A DNA stretch of 64,000 bases from Pardosa pseudoannulata (GCA_032207245.1 CM063498.1:84795916-84859915); one strand, 5' to 3'. Positions 45,726 to 58,275 are shown, counted from the first letter of the stretch. The notes: a model not told the origin generated them from the sequence alone. Program-made: numbers and translations.

Positions 45726-47060
45726 AATAACCTATAGCATAACCGTTAACAGACACTGAGTAAAATTGCCATTCATTGAAATTTAAAACAACTAAAACAG
45801 CAGTAGCATTTTTCAATTATCTAACAGTGAAATAAATCCATTTGAACTGCACCTTTTTCTTTTTTATGAGCTTGAGATGAGTTCAATCTAAAATTCAATC
45901 AATGACATACAAAGGTGAAGTTTCAAGGAAGTAACTCTAGAAGAAATACTTAACAGTCACAGTAAATTTCGTTTTTGATTTTGTTTTTGTATGTATGAAA
46001 ATAAAAACAATTTATATTCATTTAAAACTAAGAGTTGCAGCCATTTCCTTGGTACTACAACATACAAAATGTAAATTAGAAAATTGTTTTTTAAAGTTAT
46101 TGTTCATACTAAACAATGCTGAAAATGTTCTACCATATGAAATTTAAGAACAAAATAGTTTTTAAAAAATTCAATACTTTCTTTGAATTGGTAAATTTTT
46201 AATATATATTGTACATTAATTACTCTATTGTTGTTAACAAAACTATTTTACAACAGTACACCTCTTTTTTAATAATAAAGTATGTCCAAGAAACAAAACC
46301 AACAAAACGAGGAAAAGAATGAGCAAATTTGCGTTTCTTTAGACGCATAAAAATAAATATAATTGAAAATCCTCTATTATCTAGAACAAAGAAAATCGTC
46401 TGTAAAACTATTATCCGTATGTTTATTCAAAAAGAGAAAATAATAACCTCCTGAAGTTATAGGAAAACACTTATCTTAGATGAAATAGAAATGAAAATAA
46501 GTAAATAGAATAGCTGAGAAACCTAATAATTTTTCTTTTTCCACTACCATAGACAATTGCAATTTATATTGAATTAGAAAAAAATAGTTTAATTCAAAAT
46601 TTACAAATGGAATCCTATTCTTTCAGTGTCTAATTTTAGCAGTATTTGTGCCCCCGCACAGTACTGAAAATGTTATTTACCGTACTGTGTATTATCTCTT
46701 GGGGTAAAGTGGGTGGAATTACGTAGGCCTAATTGAAGCTTGCTTATTGACTAACGTGGGGGCGTTTGAATAAAAGTACTTTAGAATTTATAAATCGTAA
46801 TATTACTGTCTCCATTTAAAACGTGATTTAAAACTCCATTTGAAATTTTTAACTCAACAATCTACATAAAGCTTTTTTTTTTACTGAAAATTGTTTACAT
46901 TATTTGAATTGTATTAAAAATGTCTACTTCTTTTATTAAATTAGGATGCAGTACGCAATAATATTTTTGCTAGTAGAAAAGAGGTTAAATAAAGAAAATA
47001 ATTGCATGTGTGTTTGTAGTATTGACTGGAATAGTGCAGTCTAATGAGTAGTACACTGCA
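45726..47060. other. AT-rich DNA, no feature seen
   Basis: No gene or classified repeat was recognised. Confidence 0.4.
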
Positions 47061-47576
47061 TGACCTTAATACCAGCTACTCATTTTAAATACCGCTAAAA
47101 ATAGCTTGTAGAATTTTTACGCTTTCTCAGAACAAGTTTCCCTTTTGATAGTAGGGAGAAGGCAATCTTAAAAAAAATCTACAAAATCTTCAAGTAATTT
47201 CTATTATTTGTAAATTTTCAATTTGATTCATCACTTTTTGCTCGTCGAACATAAATCTACGTACATAAATTTACTTTTCCAGCAGGTACATAGACTGAAA
47301 TCCTGACAAATGGCTTTATCTATTATAAAACTCCATGTTACAGTACTTATCTTACATGCAATACCAAATAATTCGTTTTTCATGAAGTTTTTCCTTTTAC
47401 ATAAAGGGCATCTTAGGAAATTTAAAACGATAGCTGATCACTAACTTGACGTGCTGTGATATTCAGAGTTGTTTAAAGTTCATATTTATTTTATTCTGTA
47501 TTGTTTTCAATAACTTAGATTTAAGATATGCATGGATATGTAATCGGCAGAAATGACTCAGGTTTTAAAGGATTAA
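47061..47576 (-). mobile_element. TTAA element family F2, minus-strand copy
   Basis: Begins near CCTTAATACCAGCTACTC, includes CCGCTAAAAATAGCTTGTAG and GAGAAGGCAATCTTAAAA (the F2 3' part in complement) and ends GACTCAGGTTTTAAAGGA next to TTAA at 47573-47576. The left TTAA has mutated. Confidence 0.75.
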
Positions 47577-48415
47577 AATTACACAAACTAAATTTAATTT
47601 GTATTCAGCTATAACAGTGAGAATTGCTGTTACTCCATTTTCTATAAGACTCCTTTTTACGGTACTTATTTTACATGCAATACCAAATAAATCGTTTTTC
47701 AAGAAGTTTTTGTTTTTTCATAAATGGCATCTTAGGATGTTTAAAACGATAGCTGATCACTAACGTGACGTGTTGTCATATTCAAAAGCTGTTAAAACTT
47801 CATATTTATTTTATTATGTATAGTTTATAGTAACTTAGATTTAAGATATGCATCGATATGTAATTGATAGAAATGACTCGGGCTTTAAAGAATTAAAATT
47901 ACACAATCTAAATTTAATTTGTCTTCAGCTATAACAGTAACAATTACTGTTACTCCATTTTCTATAAGACTCCTTTTTACATTACTTATTTTACATGCAA
48001 CACCAAATAAATTGTTTTTCAAGAAGTTTTTCTTTTTCATAAATGGGATCCTATGATGTTTAAAATGATAGATGATCACGAACATGACGTGCTGTGTTAT
48101 TCAAAAGTTGTTTAAACTTCATATTTATTTTATTCTGTGTGATTTACAATAACTTAGATAAAAGATATGCATCGATACGTAATCGGCAGAAATGACTTGG
48201 GCATTAAAGGGATAAAAAGTTGTTTAAACTTCATATTTATTTTATTCTGTGTGATTTACAATAACTTAGATAAAAGATATGCATCGATACGTAATCGGCA
48301 GAAATGACTTGGGCATTAAAGGGATAAAAATTACACAAACTAAATTTAATTTGTCTTCAGCCATAACAGTGAAAATTACTGTTACTCTATTTTCTATAAG
48401 ATAATCATCTTAACC
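47319..48415. repeat. ~320-bp tandem array derived from F2
   Basis: ACATGCAATACCAAATAA recurs at 47354, 47673 and 47993, a 319-320 bp period. Each unit holds the outer half of F2 (ending TCGGCAGAAATGACT..GG..TTAAAG) plus a linker (ACACAAACTAAATTTAATTT through AACAGT.A.AATT.CTGTTACT). About 3.3 units are present. The last is lengthened by an internal 112-bp duplication. Confidence 0.9.
48107..48330. repeat. 112-bp perfect or near-perfect tandem duplication
   Basis: GTTGTTTAAACTTCATATTT begins both 48107-48218 and 48219-48330, and the two copies look identical. This is a very recent event inside the older 320-bp array. Confidence 0.95.
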
Positions 48416-49138
48416 CACTCTCTCATCTGAACCGCACATAAAATTCAAAATATAAATACTAAAACCAGTTTAGAATAATTTTTCAACAAAACTTAATTTT
48501 CAATGATTCTTTTTATACACCTAGACCTCATATGTGACTTCTTATTTAAGTTAATTACCTATGACAGTTGTTAGTACAAAATTTAAAAGTTGATTACTCA
48601 AATTTGTTGAAAAAATATATGCAGCCATAAAATATTTTGTTTTTGTTTAATTGCTTTTTTTACTAATACTGTATTAAACGCCATTTATAACAAGGTAATT
48701 ATTTATTAGAAATAAAGAATGAACCATCTTTTAAATGCACTGTCTGTTTTACTTAATTTTTAAAATATACTTTCATTTTCTGTTCTCTCCCAGTCATTCC
48801 ATCCTCATATGAGAAGTTCACATTTTTTAACCACATTCATTTTTCTCTAAAAGTCTGAAATCGTTTACCAGGATTAATAACTTGTTATGTGATATGTATA
48901 CATATGTAAAGAGAAAAATAGCACAGTTAATAAGCATTTTCAACAGTTAACTGAAATTTGCAGGAATTAATTATGAAATAAACTTTAGGACTTAATTTCT
49001 CTAGAATATACTAAATGGATTTGGTTTACTTTAACTATGAACATTTTATCACGGCAAACAATTTCTTTTCTATACAATCTAGAAAATAATATGAAGTATA
49101 CCAATTCAAAACATACTTTTTCTCTTCGATTTTCATAA
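48416..49138. other. AT-rich DNA, no feature seen
   Basis: No gene or classified repeat was recognised. Confidence 0.4.
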
Positions 49139-49880
49139 TACATGAGCAAAAGAGTTAAAAAGGGGAAATATTTTTAAAGACGATACAACCGCAGAAACTA
49201 GCATGTCCATATCACAAAAAAGATTGAAAATTGAGAAAAGATTAGGATAATATGTGATAAAAAAAGCTACGATAATAACGTGAGATCAGACCTTCGGACA
49301 GATAAATAATCATAGTACATCATTATACATGATACATCATAATACATGAGCAAAAGAGTTAAAAGGGGGAAATATTTTTAAAGACGTTACAACTGCAGAA
49401 ACTAGCATGTCCATATCACAAAAAGGATTGGTTTGGTTTGGTTTTGGAGTGCTACGGTCTACTTTTTGCAACACGAGGGCTAATGAGACCGGGACATACT
49501 GCTTAAAGCCGATTCCGAACGGCTACGAACATCCATGCCATAGTGGGATTCGAACCCACGAACTACGGTTCCAAAGGCCAGCACCCTAACCGTTCGGCCA
49601 CAAAAAGGATTGAAAATTGAGAAAAGATTATGATAATAGGTGATAAAAAGAAGCTACGATAATAACGTGAGATCAAACCTTCGGACAGATAAATAATCAT
49701 AGTACAGCATTATACATCATAATACATGAGCAAAAGAGTTAAAAAGGGGGAAATATTTTTAAAGACGTTACAACTGCAGAAACTGGCATGTCCATATCAC
49801 AAAAAGGATTGAAAATTGAGAAAAGATTACAGTAGGTGATAAAAAAGCTACGATAATAACGTGAGATCAAACCTTCTGAC
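49139..49880. repeat. ~204-bp tandem repeat, 2.7 units, split by a SINE
   Basis: CATGAGCAAAAGAGTTAAAA recurs at 49141, 49345 and 49725. The first spacing is 204 bp. The second is 380 bp because unit 2 contains the SINE at 49431-49598. Units share CAGAAACTAGCATGTCCATA, AAAATTGAGAAAAGATTA and ACGTGAGATCA.ACCTTC. Confidence 0.9.
49431..49598 (-). mobile_element. SINE family A, near full length with perfect TSD
   Basis: A 14-bp duplication CACAAAAAGGATTG (49417-49430, 49599-49612) brackets it. Box B complement GGGATTCGAACCCACGAACT is intact. The first ~10 bases of the head are missing compared with 51890-52065. It inserted into the middle unit of a tandem repeat, and the unoccupied sequence can be read in the neighbouring units. 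Confidence 0.95.
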
Positions 49881-50269
49881 AGATACAAAAAGCACCCAAA
49901 CCTGTTGATTAAAATATGTTTTTCATTGTTATTTCTAGATTAAAAAATTTTATCTCACGTTCGTATAATTCATGTAAATATTCCATTAGCAGCTAGAAGA
50001 AATTTTTAAAATTGTCGCAGTTTAAATAAAAAGCAATTTTTGCCATTTAGGTAGTAACGTAACAGAAGAACAATAAATAAAAAGTCAATATAAAAGATAA
50101 AAACTAAAGGTTTACATTTTTATCTAGAATATTTTCACGAGATTTTAATGAACATTCGCGTTGTGTTGTTTTCATATCGTTTACACACAAACCGATATTG
50201 AACTTGAAAACGTCTGAATGTTTTTACCATCGCACACAATTTTAATCTCTAGCCAAGCGTTGCATGATT

Positions 50270-50745
50270 GTAACAGAAGTCAAACAGAAAAACTGCGGCG
50301 GTTTCGTAATTGAGGAACCCAAACAGAAGATTTATACCACTGTAAAACAAGTTTTAAAAACGGCAGTATTACGTCATCAACGTTAGATCCTCCGTTTGGA
50401 TCAATAAAATAAAAATTTCTTTTCTCCTATTTTTTTTACAAAAACCATCCATTGCATGACAGAGCCAGATAAGAAATTGCGTTTTCGATCGGCAAGCAAA
50501 CGATCGTGACCCGACTACACCAACAAAACGGGTCATGGAAAAGAAGAAAATCAAAGAGTACAGTACACATGCGCCTTTTCCCTTCATAAAATCAAATATG
50601 TATGGGATGCAGTTTCTCAAGCAGAACATTGTGCACTTAAGAGGCATTCGAAAGTTTTCTACAACCTGCAGAAGCCGTTCGTCGGAAATTTGCGGTCGCA
50701 GTGCGCGTCTAACGGAAATGTGATCCTGTGATAGCATACACACGC
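50270..50745. other. GC-richer unique segment
   Basis: Contains TTACGTCATCAACG at about 50371 and a CpG-rich patch at 50470-50710. A 124-codon minus-strand frame (50369-50743) has no recognised domain and overlaps a plus-strand frame. Possible regulatory or exonic DNA. Confidence 0.3.
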
Positions 50746-51763
50746 CAGTTTGTCTTGATGACTTCGGGACATGGAATGCAGGATAAGCGATATATTTACA
50801 TCATTTGTTACGCAGAAAAATGAAATTTTGTTTTTTCTCTTGAAATCTTAGTTCTTAACATTGCATATCCATTTTTTAATCTATTTTAACATTCCAGTAC
50901 GTAAGATAAATAAACGATGTATGTCGTATCTTCAAGAACTCCGAAAGAGGTCACAAGGAGACAGAAAATAGAGATCAATCGATAACGAATAGCCTGAAGT
51001 TCACAAATAACGCGATAAAAAAAACTATTTTCTACGATACAAAAAATACTGAGATGTTGTAAACAACAGATAAACAAAACCGAAAGCTATACGTGCAACT
51101 ACAAAGCGTGTAGTTTTTAGAACTCCGTCAGTTTCTGAATTTGTTTTAATAAAAGTTTTGCATTTCTTAAAAATAAAACTTTTTTTTATAAAAGACTCTA
51201 CTACATCATTTTTAATACAGGAATCAAAGGTACAATTTGATAATCACTAATTAAAATAACCCACAAATTAGTTTTAGGAAAATACATATTATAGGAAGGA
51301 TATTCATTTCAAGTATAGGAAGATAACTTATTAATTTAGTTCTATATAATCATGCAGCTCACAGTGACTTAGAGAATATTTTTTATTTTTCTAGCATTAC
51401 TAAAGTATAAAATTTTAAAGAACGTCCCTAGGAGAATGTTACTATCAAAAAATAGCCCTTTGTTTTATTTTAACTCAATTTTGCTTACCTTATAGAACGA
51501 ATTCTAAAGAAACGTTTAATTATTTAGGAGTGGAAATTTCTTGGAATTTTTAACACTACAAGTTTAAATTTTCTATCTAGCACTGAGCAAGTGCGTAAAT
51601 GTACGTTCAAATATGTTTTAAAACAAATTCAAAACATTAAATGCAAAATTGATATTCTTTTCTGTTGGTTAGCAGAAATCAAACAATTTTATTTAATAAA
51701 AGCTTAAAGAAGTTCTTATTATAAGATAACTCACTAAGTATTTATTGTAAGTTCTCTTGTTCT
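50746..51763. other. AT-rich DNA, no feature seen
   Basis: No gene or classified repeat was recognised. Confidence 0.4.
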
Positions 51764-51767
51764 TTAA

Positions 51768-52472
51768 CCTTTTAAAGGTCACAATTAAAGATTCTTTCAG
51801 ATTTAAGGGCATTAGGTTATAAACGTTGTCTGTGAACCTTATAAATAGGAAACATATGAAAACAAATTTTACATTTCCTTTGGTAGGTGCCGAACGATGG
51901 CCGATTGGTTAGTGTGCTGGCCTTCGGTAACGGAGTTCGTGGGTTCGAATCCCACAGTGGCATGGATGTTCGTAGCCGTGCGGAATCGGCTTTAAGCTGT
52001 AGGTCCCGGTTCCATTAGCCCTCGTGTTGCAAAAAGTAGACCGTAGCACACCAAACCAAACCAAACCTTTGGTAGGTGGGAATTTTTTGGTGGGAGGGAA
52101 TTGTGAAACCCTTCCCTTGTACAGCATGGAACCAAGAGTCTCTTAAAATTAATTATATTGAAAGAACAATATAAAAATATCATAAAAATTATGTAATAAA
52201 TCGATAACTACACAATTTTTCTATGTTGTTTGGATAGGTGTTTTTGTTTGAGTCGTAAGGAGAAAAATCAAAATCGAGATTTTTCTTGTAAAGCAATTTT
52301 AAAGTAATATATTTCAAAGAGAAAAATAAACTATGCAAAATTCTATTACCTATTGCTACATCAAAGAGTCCATAGCATAGAAAATTGAAAAAAACATTTT
52401 TTGTGTTTTTAAAATGAAGAGAAAAAAGTATTAAAGGGTGGTTTTGCTGAGAAACCACTGCCCATTAAAAAG
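51768..52472. mobile_element. TTAA element family F4 carrying a SINE
   Basis: TTAA at 51764-51767 and 52473-52476. Left end CCTTTTAAAGGTCA and complement of right end CTTTTTAATGGGCA match at 11 of 14. Near the right end a GGTTTT...GAAACC hairpin followed by ACTG is shared with the fragment at 27146-27184. Without the SINE and one target copy it is about 516 bp. The minus-strand frame at 52189-52458 is not recognisable as a transposase. Confidence 0.6.
51890..52065 (+). mobile_element. SINE family A, reference full-length copy
   Basis: A perfect 13-bp target duplication CCTTTGGTAGGTG (51877-51889, 52066-52078) fixes both ends. The element is 176 bp. It starts CCGAACGATGGCCGATTGGT (tRNA-like, box A), has box B GGTTCGAATCC at about 51943, a conserved middle (GTTCGTAGCCGTGCGGAATC, GGCTTTAAGC), a 3' segment TGTTGCAAAAAGTAGACCGT and a (CCAAA)n tail. 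Transcription by RNA polymerase III and mobilisation by a LINE are known for this class. It shows little decay, so it is relatively young. Confidence 0.95.
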
Positions 52473-52535
52473 TTAAAACTTACATTTTTATGCTATAAAT
52501 ATGAACTACTATTTCGCTATATATCAGTAGGTATG

Positions 52536-52676
52536 CTGACTTCGTGGGTTCGAATCCCACTAAGGTATAGATGTTCGTAGCCGTTCGGAATCGGCTTTAA
52601 GCAGTAGGTCCCGGTCTCATTAGCCGTCGTGTGTAGAACAGTAGACCGTAGCGCTCCAAACCAAACCAAGCCAAAA
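52536..52676 (+). mobile_element. SINE family A, 5'-truncated with perfect TSD
   Basis: ATCAGTAGGTATG (52523-52535, 52677-52689) flanks a copy beginning at the box B region (CTTCGTGGGTTCGAATCCCA) and ending CCAAACCAAACCAAGCC. Loss of the 5' end with an intact duplication is the signature of incomplete reverse transcription at insertion. Confidence 0.95.
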
Positions 52677-52872
52677 ATCAGTAGGTATGAAAGTATATGA
52701 CTTGAGCTCACCCTCAAAAGAAACTCTTAATTGTATATCGGTTATAATTCAAGAATAAATCTCTCTTGCTTTGTCTCTTTTTCTTTTATATATTTTATAA
52801 TAATTGTACAACTTTATTTATTCTTTTTACGTTAGCATTAATGTTTCCACAAATCTATTAAGAAATCTATTG

Positions 52873-53632
52873 ATAAAATGCAGTTATTTGTATTTTTATG
52901 TATTCTTATTCAAAATGGAAAAACTACTTTAACTCATTTTAGAAATTATCTCACCCAAAGATCTTAAACTTTTCCTTAACAAAAATATCCATTATCGTCA
53001 ACAGTTTTAACCTGTTCACAACATCAAATAACAAGTTTCAAATCCTATCCTTTTTGGGGCTCAGGAAACGTGAAAAAACAAACAACGCATGTGACAAGAA
53101 ACAACTAATCTTCGTATCTTACAGTCTCTTAAAAAAGACTCAAGTATTCTGCAGAAATTACGTCATTTGCAAAGTGACAAATGGAAATGGAAAGCGTAAT
53201 TACATATACCTTTCCTTATAAAAGATCTCGATTACGAAATCCCATAATATTAATAAAATGCAGTTATTTGTATTTTTATGTATTCTTATTCAAAATTGAA
53301 AAACTACTTTAACTCATTTTAGAAATTATCGCACCCAAAGATCTTAAACTTTTCCTTAACAAAAATATTCATTATCGTCAACAGTTTTAACCTGTTCTCA
53401 GCATCAAATAACAAGTTTCAAATCCTATCCTTTTTGGGGCTCAGGAAACGTGAAAAAACAAACAACGCATGGGACAAGAAACAACTAATCTTCGTATCTT
53501 ACAGTCTCTTAAAAAAGACTCACGTATTCTGCAGAAATTACGTCATTTGCAAAGTGACAAATGGAAATGGAAAGCGTAATTATATATACCCTTCCTTATA
53601 AAAGATCTCGATTACGAAATCCCATAATATTA
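52873..53632. repeat. Tandem duplication, 380-bp period
   Basis: AAAATGCAGTTATTTGTATT begins both units (about 52873-53252 and 53253-53632). They differ at only a handful of bases (for example ATGGAAAAAC/ATTGAAAAAC, TGTTCACAAC/TGTTCTCAGC). Each ends GATTACGAAATCCCATAATA. Confidence 0.95.
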
Positions 53633-54781
53633 TGTGAGAATAAGCCCTTTTCGAAACCTGAGGTATGGCATAGTTCCTTGACCATAGTGGGATAACGTGG
53701 GAAGATGTAATTATTGCTGCACTACAGCTGGAGCACGGATTAAAATTAAGATGCACAACGCACTAAGAATTATGTACAATCCAGTCACGAAGGCATAACG
53801 TGAACATTGTTGATGGAATGGAGATAAGTTTATGTGACATTGAAGGTGATATGTTTGGAACCTTAAGGCAGTATCGTAAGTCTTCGTTCCCAAAGCTGAA
53901 CGTAAAGGAATTTTATCACAGTAGTATTTTTTCCGATCACAGATTAGCAAATACCTCAGTCGTATGTCTTTTCCCTGCTTTGAAAACAGGTAGTTAATTG
54001 TTCATTCTCAGTGACTCTTTTAATTTGATATATTTTAAGAATTAGCTTTAGCTTACCAGTAACAGACTAGTAATCATATAAACATTTCACCAGAAATACG
54101 TGACAATCTATTTATTTCATTCATAAATTAAGGTTTTAATTTTAAAGATCTTTCTTGAAATGGGTGGTACGCATCTGAAAGCATACATCAGTTTATCTGT
54201 TCTTAATAAATTACTAAAAACCAATTATTAATGACTCTCATCATCACCCACAATTACTTGAACATTGTTTCATCCCAAAATAAGAATATAGTATACACCT
54301 ATAATTTACCTAAATAAAATAAAAGGTCGCAAAAAAACTGAAAATGTTATGCAATGTTCTGCATTACAATATTTTAAAATCATAATTTATAGTCATTTCA
54401 AATTAATAGCTGTTTAATTTTAGCTGTATCCCATTTTTGTTGGTGGTTTGTCATTGTTGATTCAAAGGTGTAGAGTCGATTTTAAGATTTCGTTTTTAAT
54501 TTGGAGTCTCTATTTTAGCATGAATAATTCCGAAATGTATATTTATTAGTTTAAATTAAACCAAAAGGATTTTTATTTATATTATTAACCGATATTCTCG
54601 AATATAAATTATAAAAGGTTGATTAAAAGATTCCTTTACTTTTATATAAATTTTCACATAAATTCTACTGTGCTTACTCTACCTGATATCGGGATGTATT
54701 CATTCATTCATTTTTATAAGTGTATGTACTTTTATACATACAAGCAAACGGACATTTTATATGTATATGTATATACACATC

Positions 54782-54783
<2 letters not shown>
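53633..54783. other. Unique DNA without a recognised gene
   Basis: 53640-54000 is somewhat less AT-rich and has short frames on both strands (53711-53950 minus, 53800-53997 plus), none recognisable. The rest is AT-rich. Confidence 0.35.
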
Positions 54784-54785
<2 letters not shown>

Positions 54786-54822
<37 letters not shown>

Positions 54823-55062
54823 TATATATATAGATATATATATATATATAGATATATAGATATATATATAGATATATATATATAATATAGATATAGATAT
54901 ATAGATATATAGATATATATATATATAGATAGATAGATAGATAGATATATAGATATATAGATATATATATATATAGATATATATATATAGATATATAGAT
55001 AGATAGATATATAGACATATATATATATATATATATATAGATATATAGATATATAGATATAT

Positions 55063-55093
<31 letters not shown>

Positions 55094-55140
55094 TAGATAT
55101 ATATATAGATAGATATAGATAGATAGATAGATAGATAGAT
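54786..55140. repeat. Compound (TA)n/(GATA)n microsatellite
   Basis: 355 bp of TATA and TAGA/GATA words only. Long open frames on the minus strand (Ile/Tyr/Ser repeats) result from the repeat and are not genes. Confidence 0.95.
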
Positions 55141-56597
55141 ACACATACATATACAATGGCGTCTCTAGAAAATATTTTGGATGGGGGGGTATGAATTGTT
55201 TCTGCGATGAAAGAAACAATTTCTTTAGTTTAGAATAACCACTCGGCAAAAACTTTAAAAAATAATAATAAATAAAAATAAAATAAAATAAAGAGAAAGA
55301 AGAAGAAGCTTTATGAATTTTATTTCTTCTATCTAAAATTGTAGGATTGATGTAATTTTTAAGTTTAAAAAAGTTACAAAAATAAAGATCATTTACTAAA
55401 AATAAAAGATACCACAATAACATAAATTCCTACATAATTACTAAAATTGGAAGAACCGAAAAACAGATAAAAATCAATGGTTGATAAACCTGTCACAATT
55501 TTAGAAAATTGGTTTAAGAAAATGCCACTAAAATGAAATGAATTTTCTATAATAATCCGTCTTTAGAAACTCATATTTATTCTCAATTTTTGCTTGGGAA
55601 AAATAATTCACTTCTTTATTTACAATATATTCTACTTCAGTATATAGTTACTTCTTGACTTATATTTCCTCTATGCATAAGACTATTTAGGCATCCCATA
55701 TTTACAGTTTTTTAAGTATTTTTTCAAATGTTTCAAATTTGAAAAACATCTTTCATACTTACTATTCATGATGGAAACAAATAAATGAGTAAATAAAAGA
55801 AAAAAATGTTCACTTTTTGAAAAAGTTTAAAATGCATTTAATAGTATAAAAGAGCTATCATGAAATGTTTAAAATTTTGTGATAAAAACCTAAGGGAGGG
55901 GATGCATATGTCCACATCCGCTGAGAACGGTACTGTATTTAGAAATATGTATATACACACATGAAACATATACATATTATAGGACATAACTGTATACATA
56001 TCATTCTGTAGTTTAATGTCCCTCCGTCATAACTTAATTTCTTAATTCAGACAAAGTAATGAGAACCCAAACTAAAAATACCCATCAAACGCCGTCAGAA
56101 ACCATTAAAAATGTTTTTACAGACGAGTGAAGGAAAAAAAAGGGGGGAGAAATGATCTGTAGTAAAAATGACGCTTAACTCCAATCCGAGAAGTGTTTAT
56201 ACTCTTCCGGTTCAAGAATAAAATAATATCACCGACTGTTTTATCTCGTTTCAGACAGAGCCACAATTATTGTTTCAGACTTCTGCCCTAAGTGACTTAG
56301 CCAGGGGGCAACTGACTCTTTCCAGGGTCGTTAAGATTAAGAACAAATAAATTCCGAGGAGGACATAGTTCCCTGTTTACAATCAACTTCGGCTTCCGGT
56401 CCTGCTGTCAGGAGAAATGCCTTCAACTTGTGTTCTCAGAAAATAAAGCATAATTCACTTGTTATGAGCTTAAGAAAAGCACTTTTTTTACACATATAAA
56501 AATAAATTGTAAACATTATAAACGAGAGGTTGCAAAACGGTATTCCAAGGGTCACATGTGTCCTACCAATAAAATTTTGAGCTCCACAGTACAGTTA
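55141..56597. other. AT-rich DNA, no gene recognised
   Basis: A purine-rich AAATAAAATAAAATAAAG stretch lies near 55275. 56180-56420 is slightly GC-richer but unassignable. Confidence 0.35.
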
Positions 56598-58275
56598 ACA
56601 ATTGAAATAAATATCCCATTTATATTTATTGTATTTGCATTACACTTAAACACTATATGGTTTATTTATCATCTAACAATTAAAGGAAATATCCCATTTA
56701 TATTTATTATATTTGCATTATACTTAATAAATACTATATGGTTTATTTATTTATCATCGAACAATTCAAATAAATATCCTATTTATATTTATTGTCTTTG
56801 CATTACACTTAATAAATACTATATGGTTTATTTATTTATCATCGAACAATTCAAATAAATATCACATTTATATTTATTATATTTGCATTACACTTAATAA
56901 ATACTATATGGTTTATTTATCATCGAACAATTGAAATAAATATCATATTTATATTTATTGTATTTGTATTACAATTGATATATACTATATGATTTATTTA
57001 TTTATCATCGAACAATTGAAATAAATATCCCATTTATGCTTATTGTATTTGTATTACACTTAAACACTATATGGTTTATTTATCATCTAACAATTAAAGG
57101 AAATATCCCATTTATATTTATTATATTTGCATTATACTTAATAAATACTATATGGTTTATTTATTTATCATCGAACAATTCAAATAAATATCCCATTTAT
57201 ATTTATTATATTTGCAATACACTTAATAAATACTATATGGTTTCTTTATTTATCATCGAACATTTGAAATAAATATCACATTTATATTTATTATATTTGC
57301 ATTATACTTAATAAATACTATTTGGTTTATTTATTTATCATCGAACAATTCAAATAAATATCCCATTTATATTTATTATATTTGCAATACACTTAATAAA
57401 TACTATATGGTTTCTTTATTTATCATCGAACATTTGAAATAAATATCCCATTTATATTTATTGTATTTGCATTACACTTAATAAATACTATATGGTTTAT
57501 TTATTTATCATCGAACAATTCAAATAAATATCCCATTTATATTTATTATATTTGCAATACACTTAATAAATACTATATGGTTTCTTTATTTATCATCGAA
57601 CATTTGAAATAAATATCCCATTTATATTTATTGTATTTGCATTACACTTAATAAATACTATATGGTTTATTTATTTATCATCGAACAATTCAAATAAATA
57701 TCCCATTTATATTTATTATATTTGCAATACACTTAATAAATACTATATGGTTTCTTTATTTATCATCGAACATTTGAAATAAATATCACATTTATATTTA
57801 TTATATTTGTATTATACTTAATAAATACTATTTGGTTTATTTATTTATCATCGAACAATTCAAATAAATATCCCATTTATATTTATTATATTTGCAATAC
57901 ACTTAATAAATACTATATGGTTTATTTATTTATCATCGAACAATTCAAATAAATATCCTATTTATATTTATTGTCTTTGCATTACACTTAATAAATACTA
58001 TATGGTTTATTTATTTATCATCGAACATTTGAAATAAATATCATAGTTATATTTATTACATTTGCATTACACTTAATAAATACTATATGGTTTATTTATC
58101 ATCGAACAATTGAAATAAATATCATATTTATATTTATTGTATTTGTATTACAATTGATATATACTATATGATTTATTTATTTATCATCGAACAATTGAAA
58201 TAAATATACCATTTATATTTATTGTATTTGCATTATACTTAAAAAATACTATATGGTTTATTTATTTATCATTAT
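56598..58275. repeat. 85-bp satellite array, about 20 monomers
   Basis: The monomer contains CATCGAACAATTCAAATAAA, CATTTATATTTATT, TTGCATTACACTTAATAAAT and ACTATATGGTTTATTTATT. Most monomers are 85 bp; a few are 81 bp through loss of one TTTA. Between about 57181 and 57945 two monomer types alternate (CAATTCAAATAAA with GCAATACAC, and CATTTGAAATAAA with GCATTA), giving a strict 170-bp repeat (CAATTCAAATAAA at 57179, 57349, 57519, 57689 and 57859 within a base or two). Open frames through the array are by-products. Confidence 0.95.

Noticed and set aside
51890..51965. tRNA gene, because of good box A and box B sequences
   Set aside because: The sequence continues into a SINE body and CCAAA tail with a 13-bp target duplication, and no complete tRNA cloverleaf is closed. 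The same applies to the other tRNA-like heads in the window.
54704..55423. 239-codon minus-strand open frame rich in Ile, Tyr and Ser
   Set aside because: Almost all of it is the (TA)n/(GATA)n block; there is no start context or non-repeat domain.
56556..57272. Repeated hydrophobic open frames that look like membrane-protein repeats
   Set aside because: They arise from the 85-bp satellite. The frame is broken in most monomers, and 85 is not a multiple of three.
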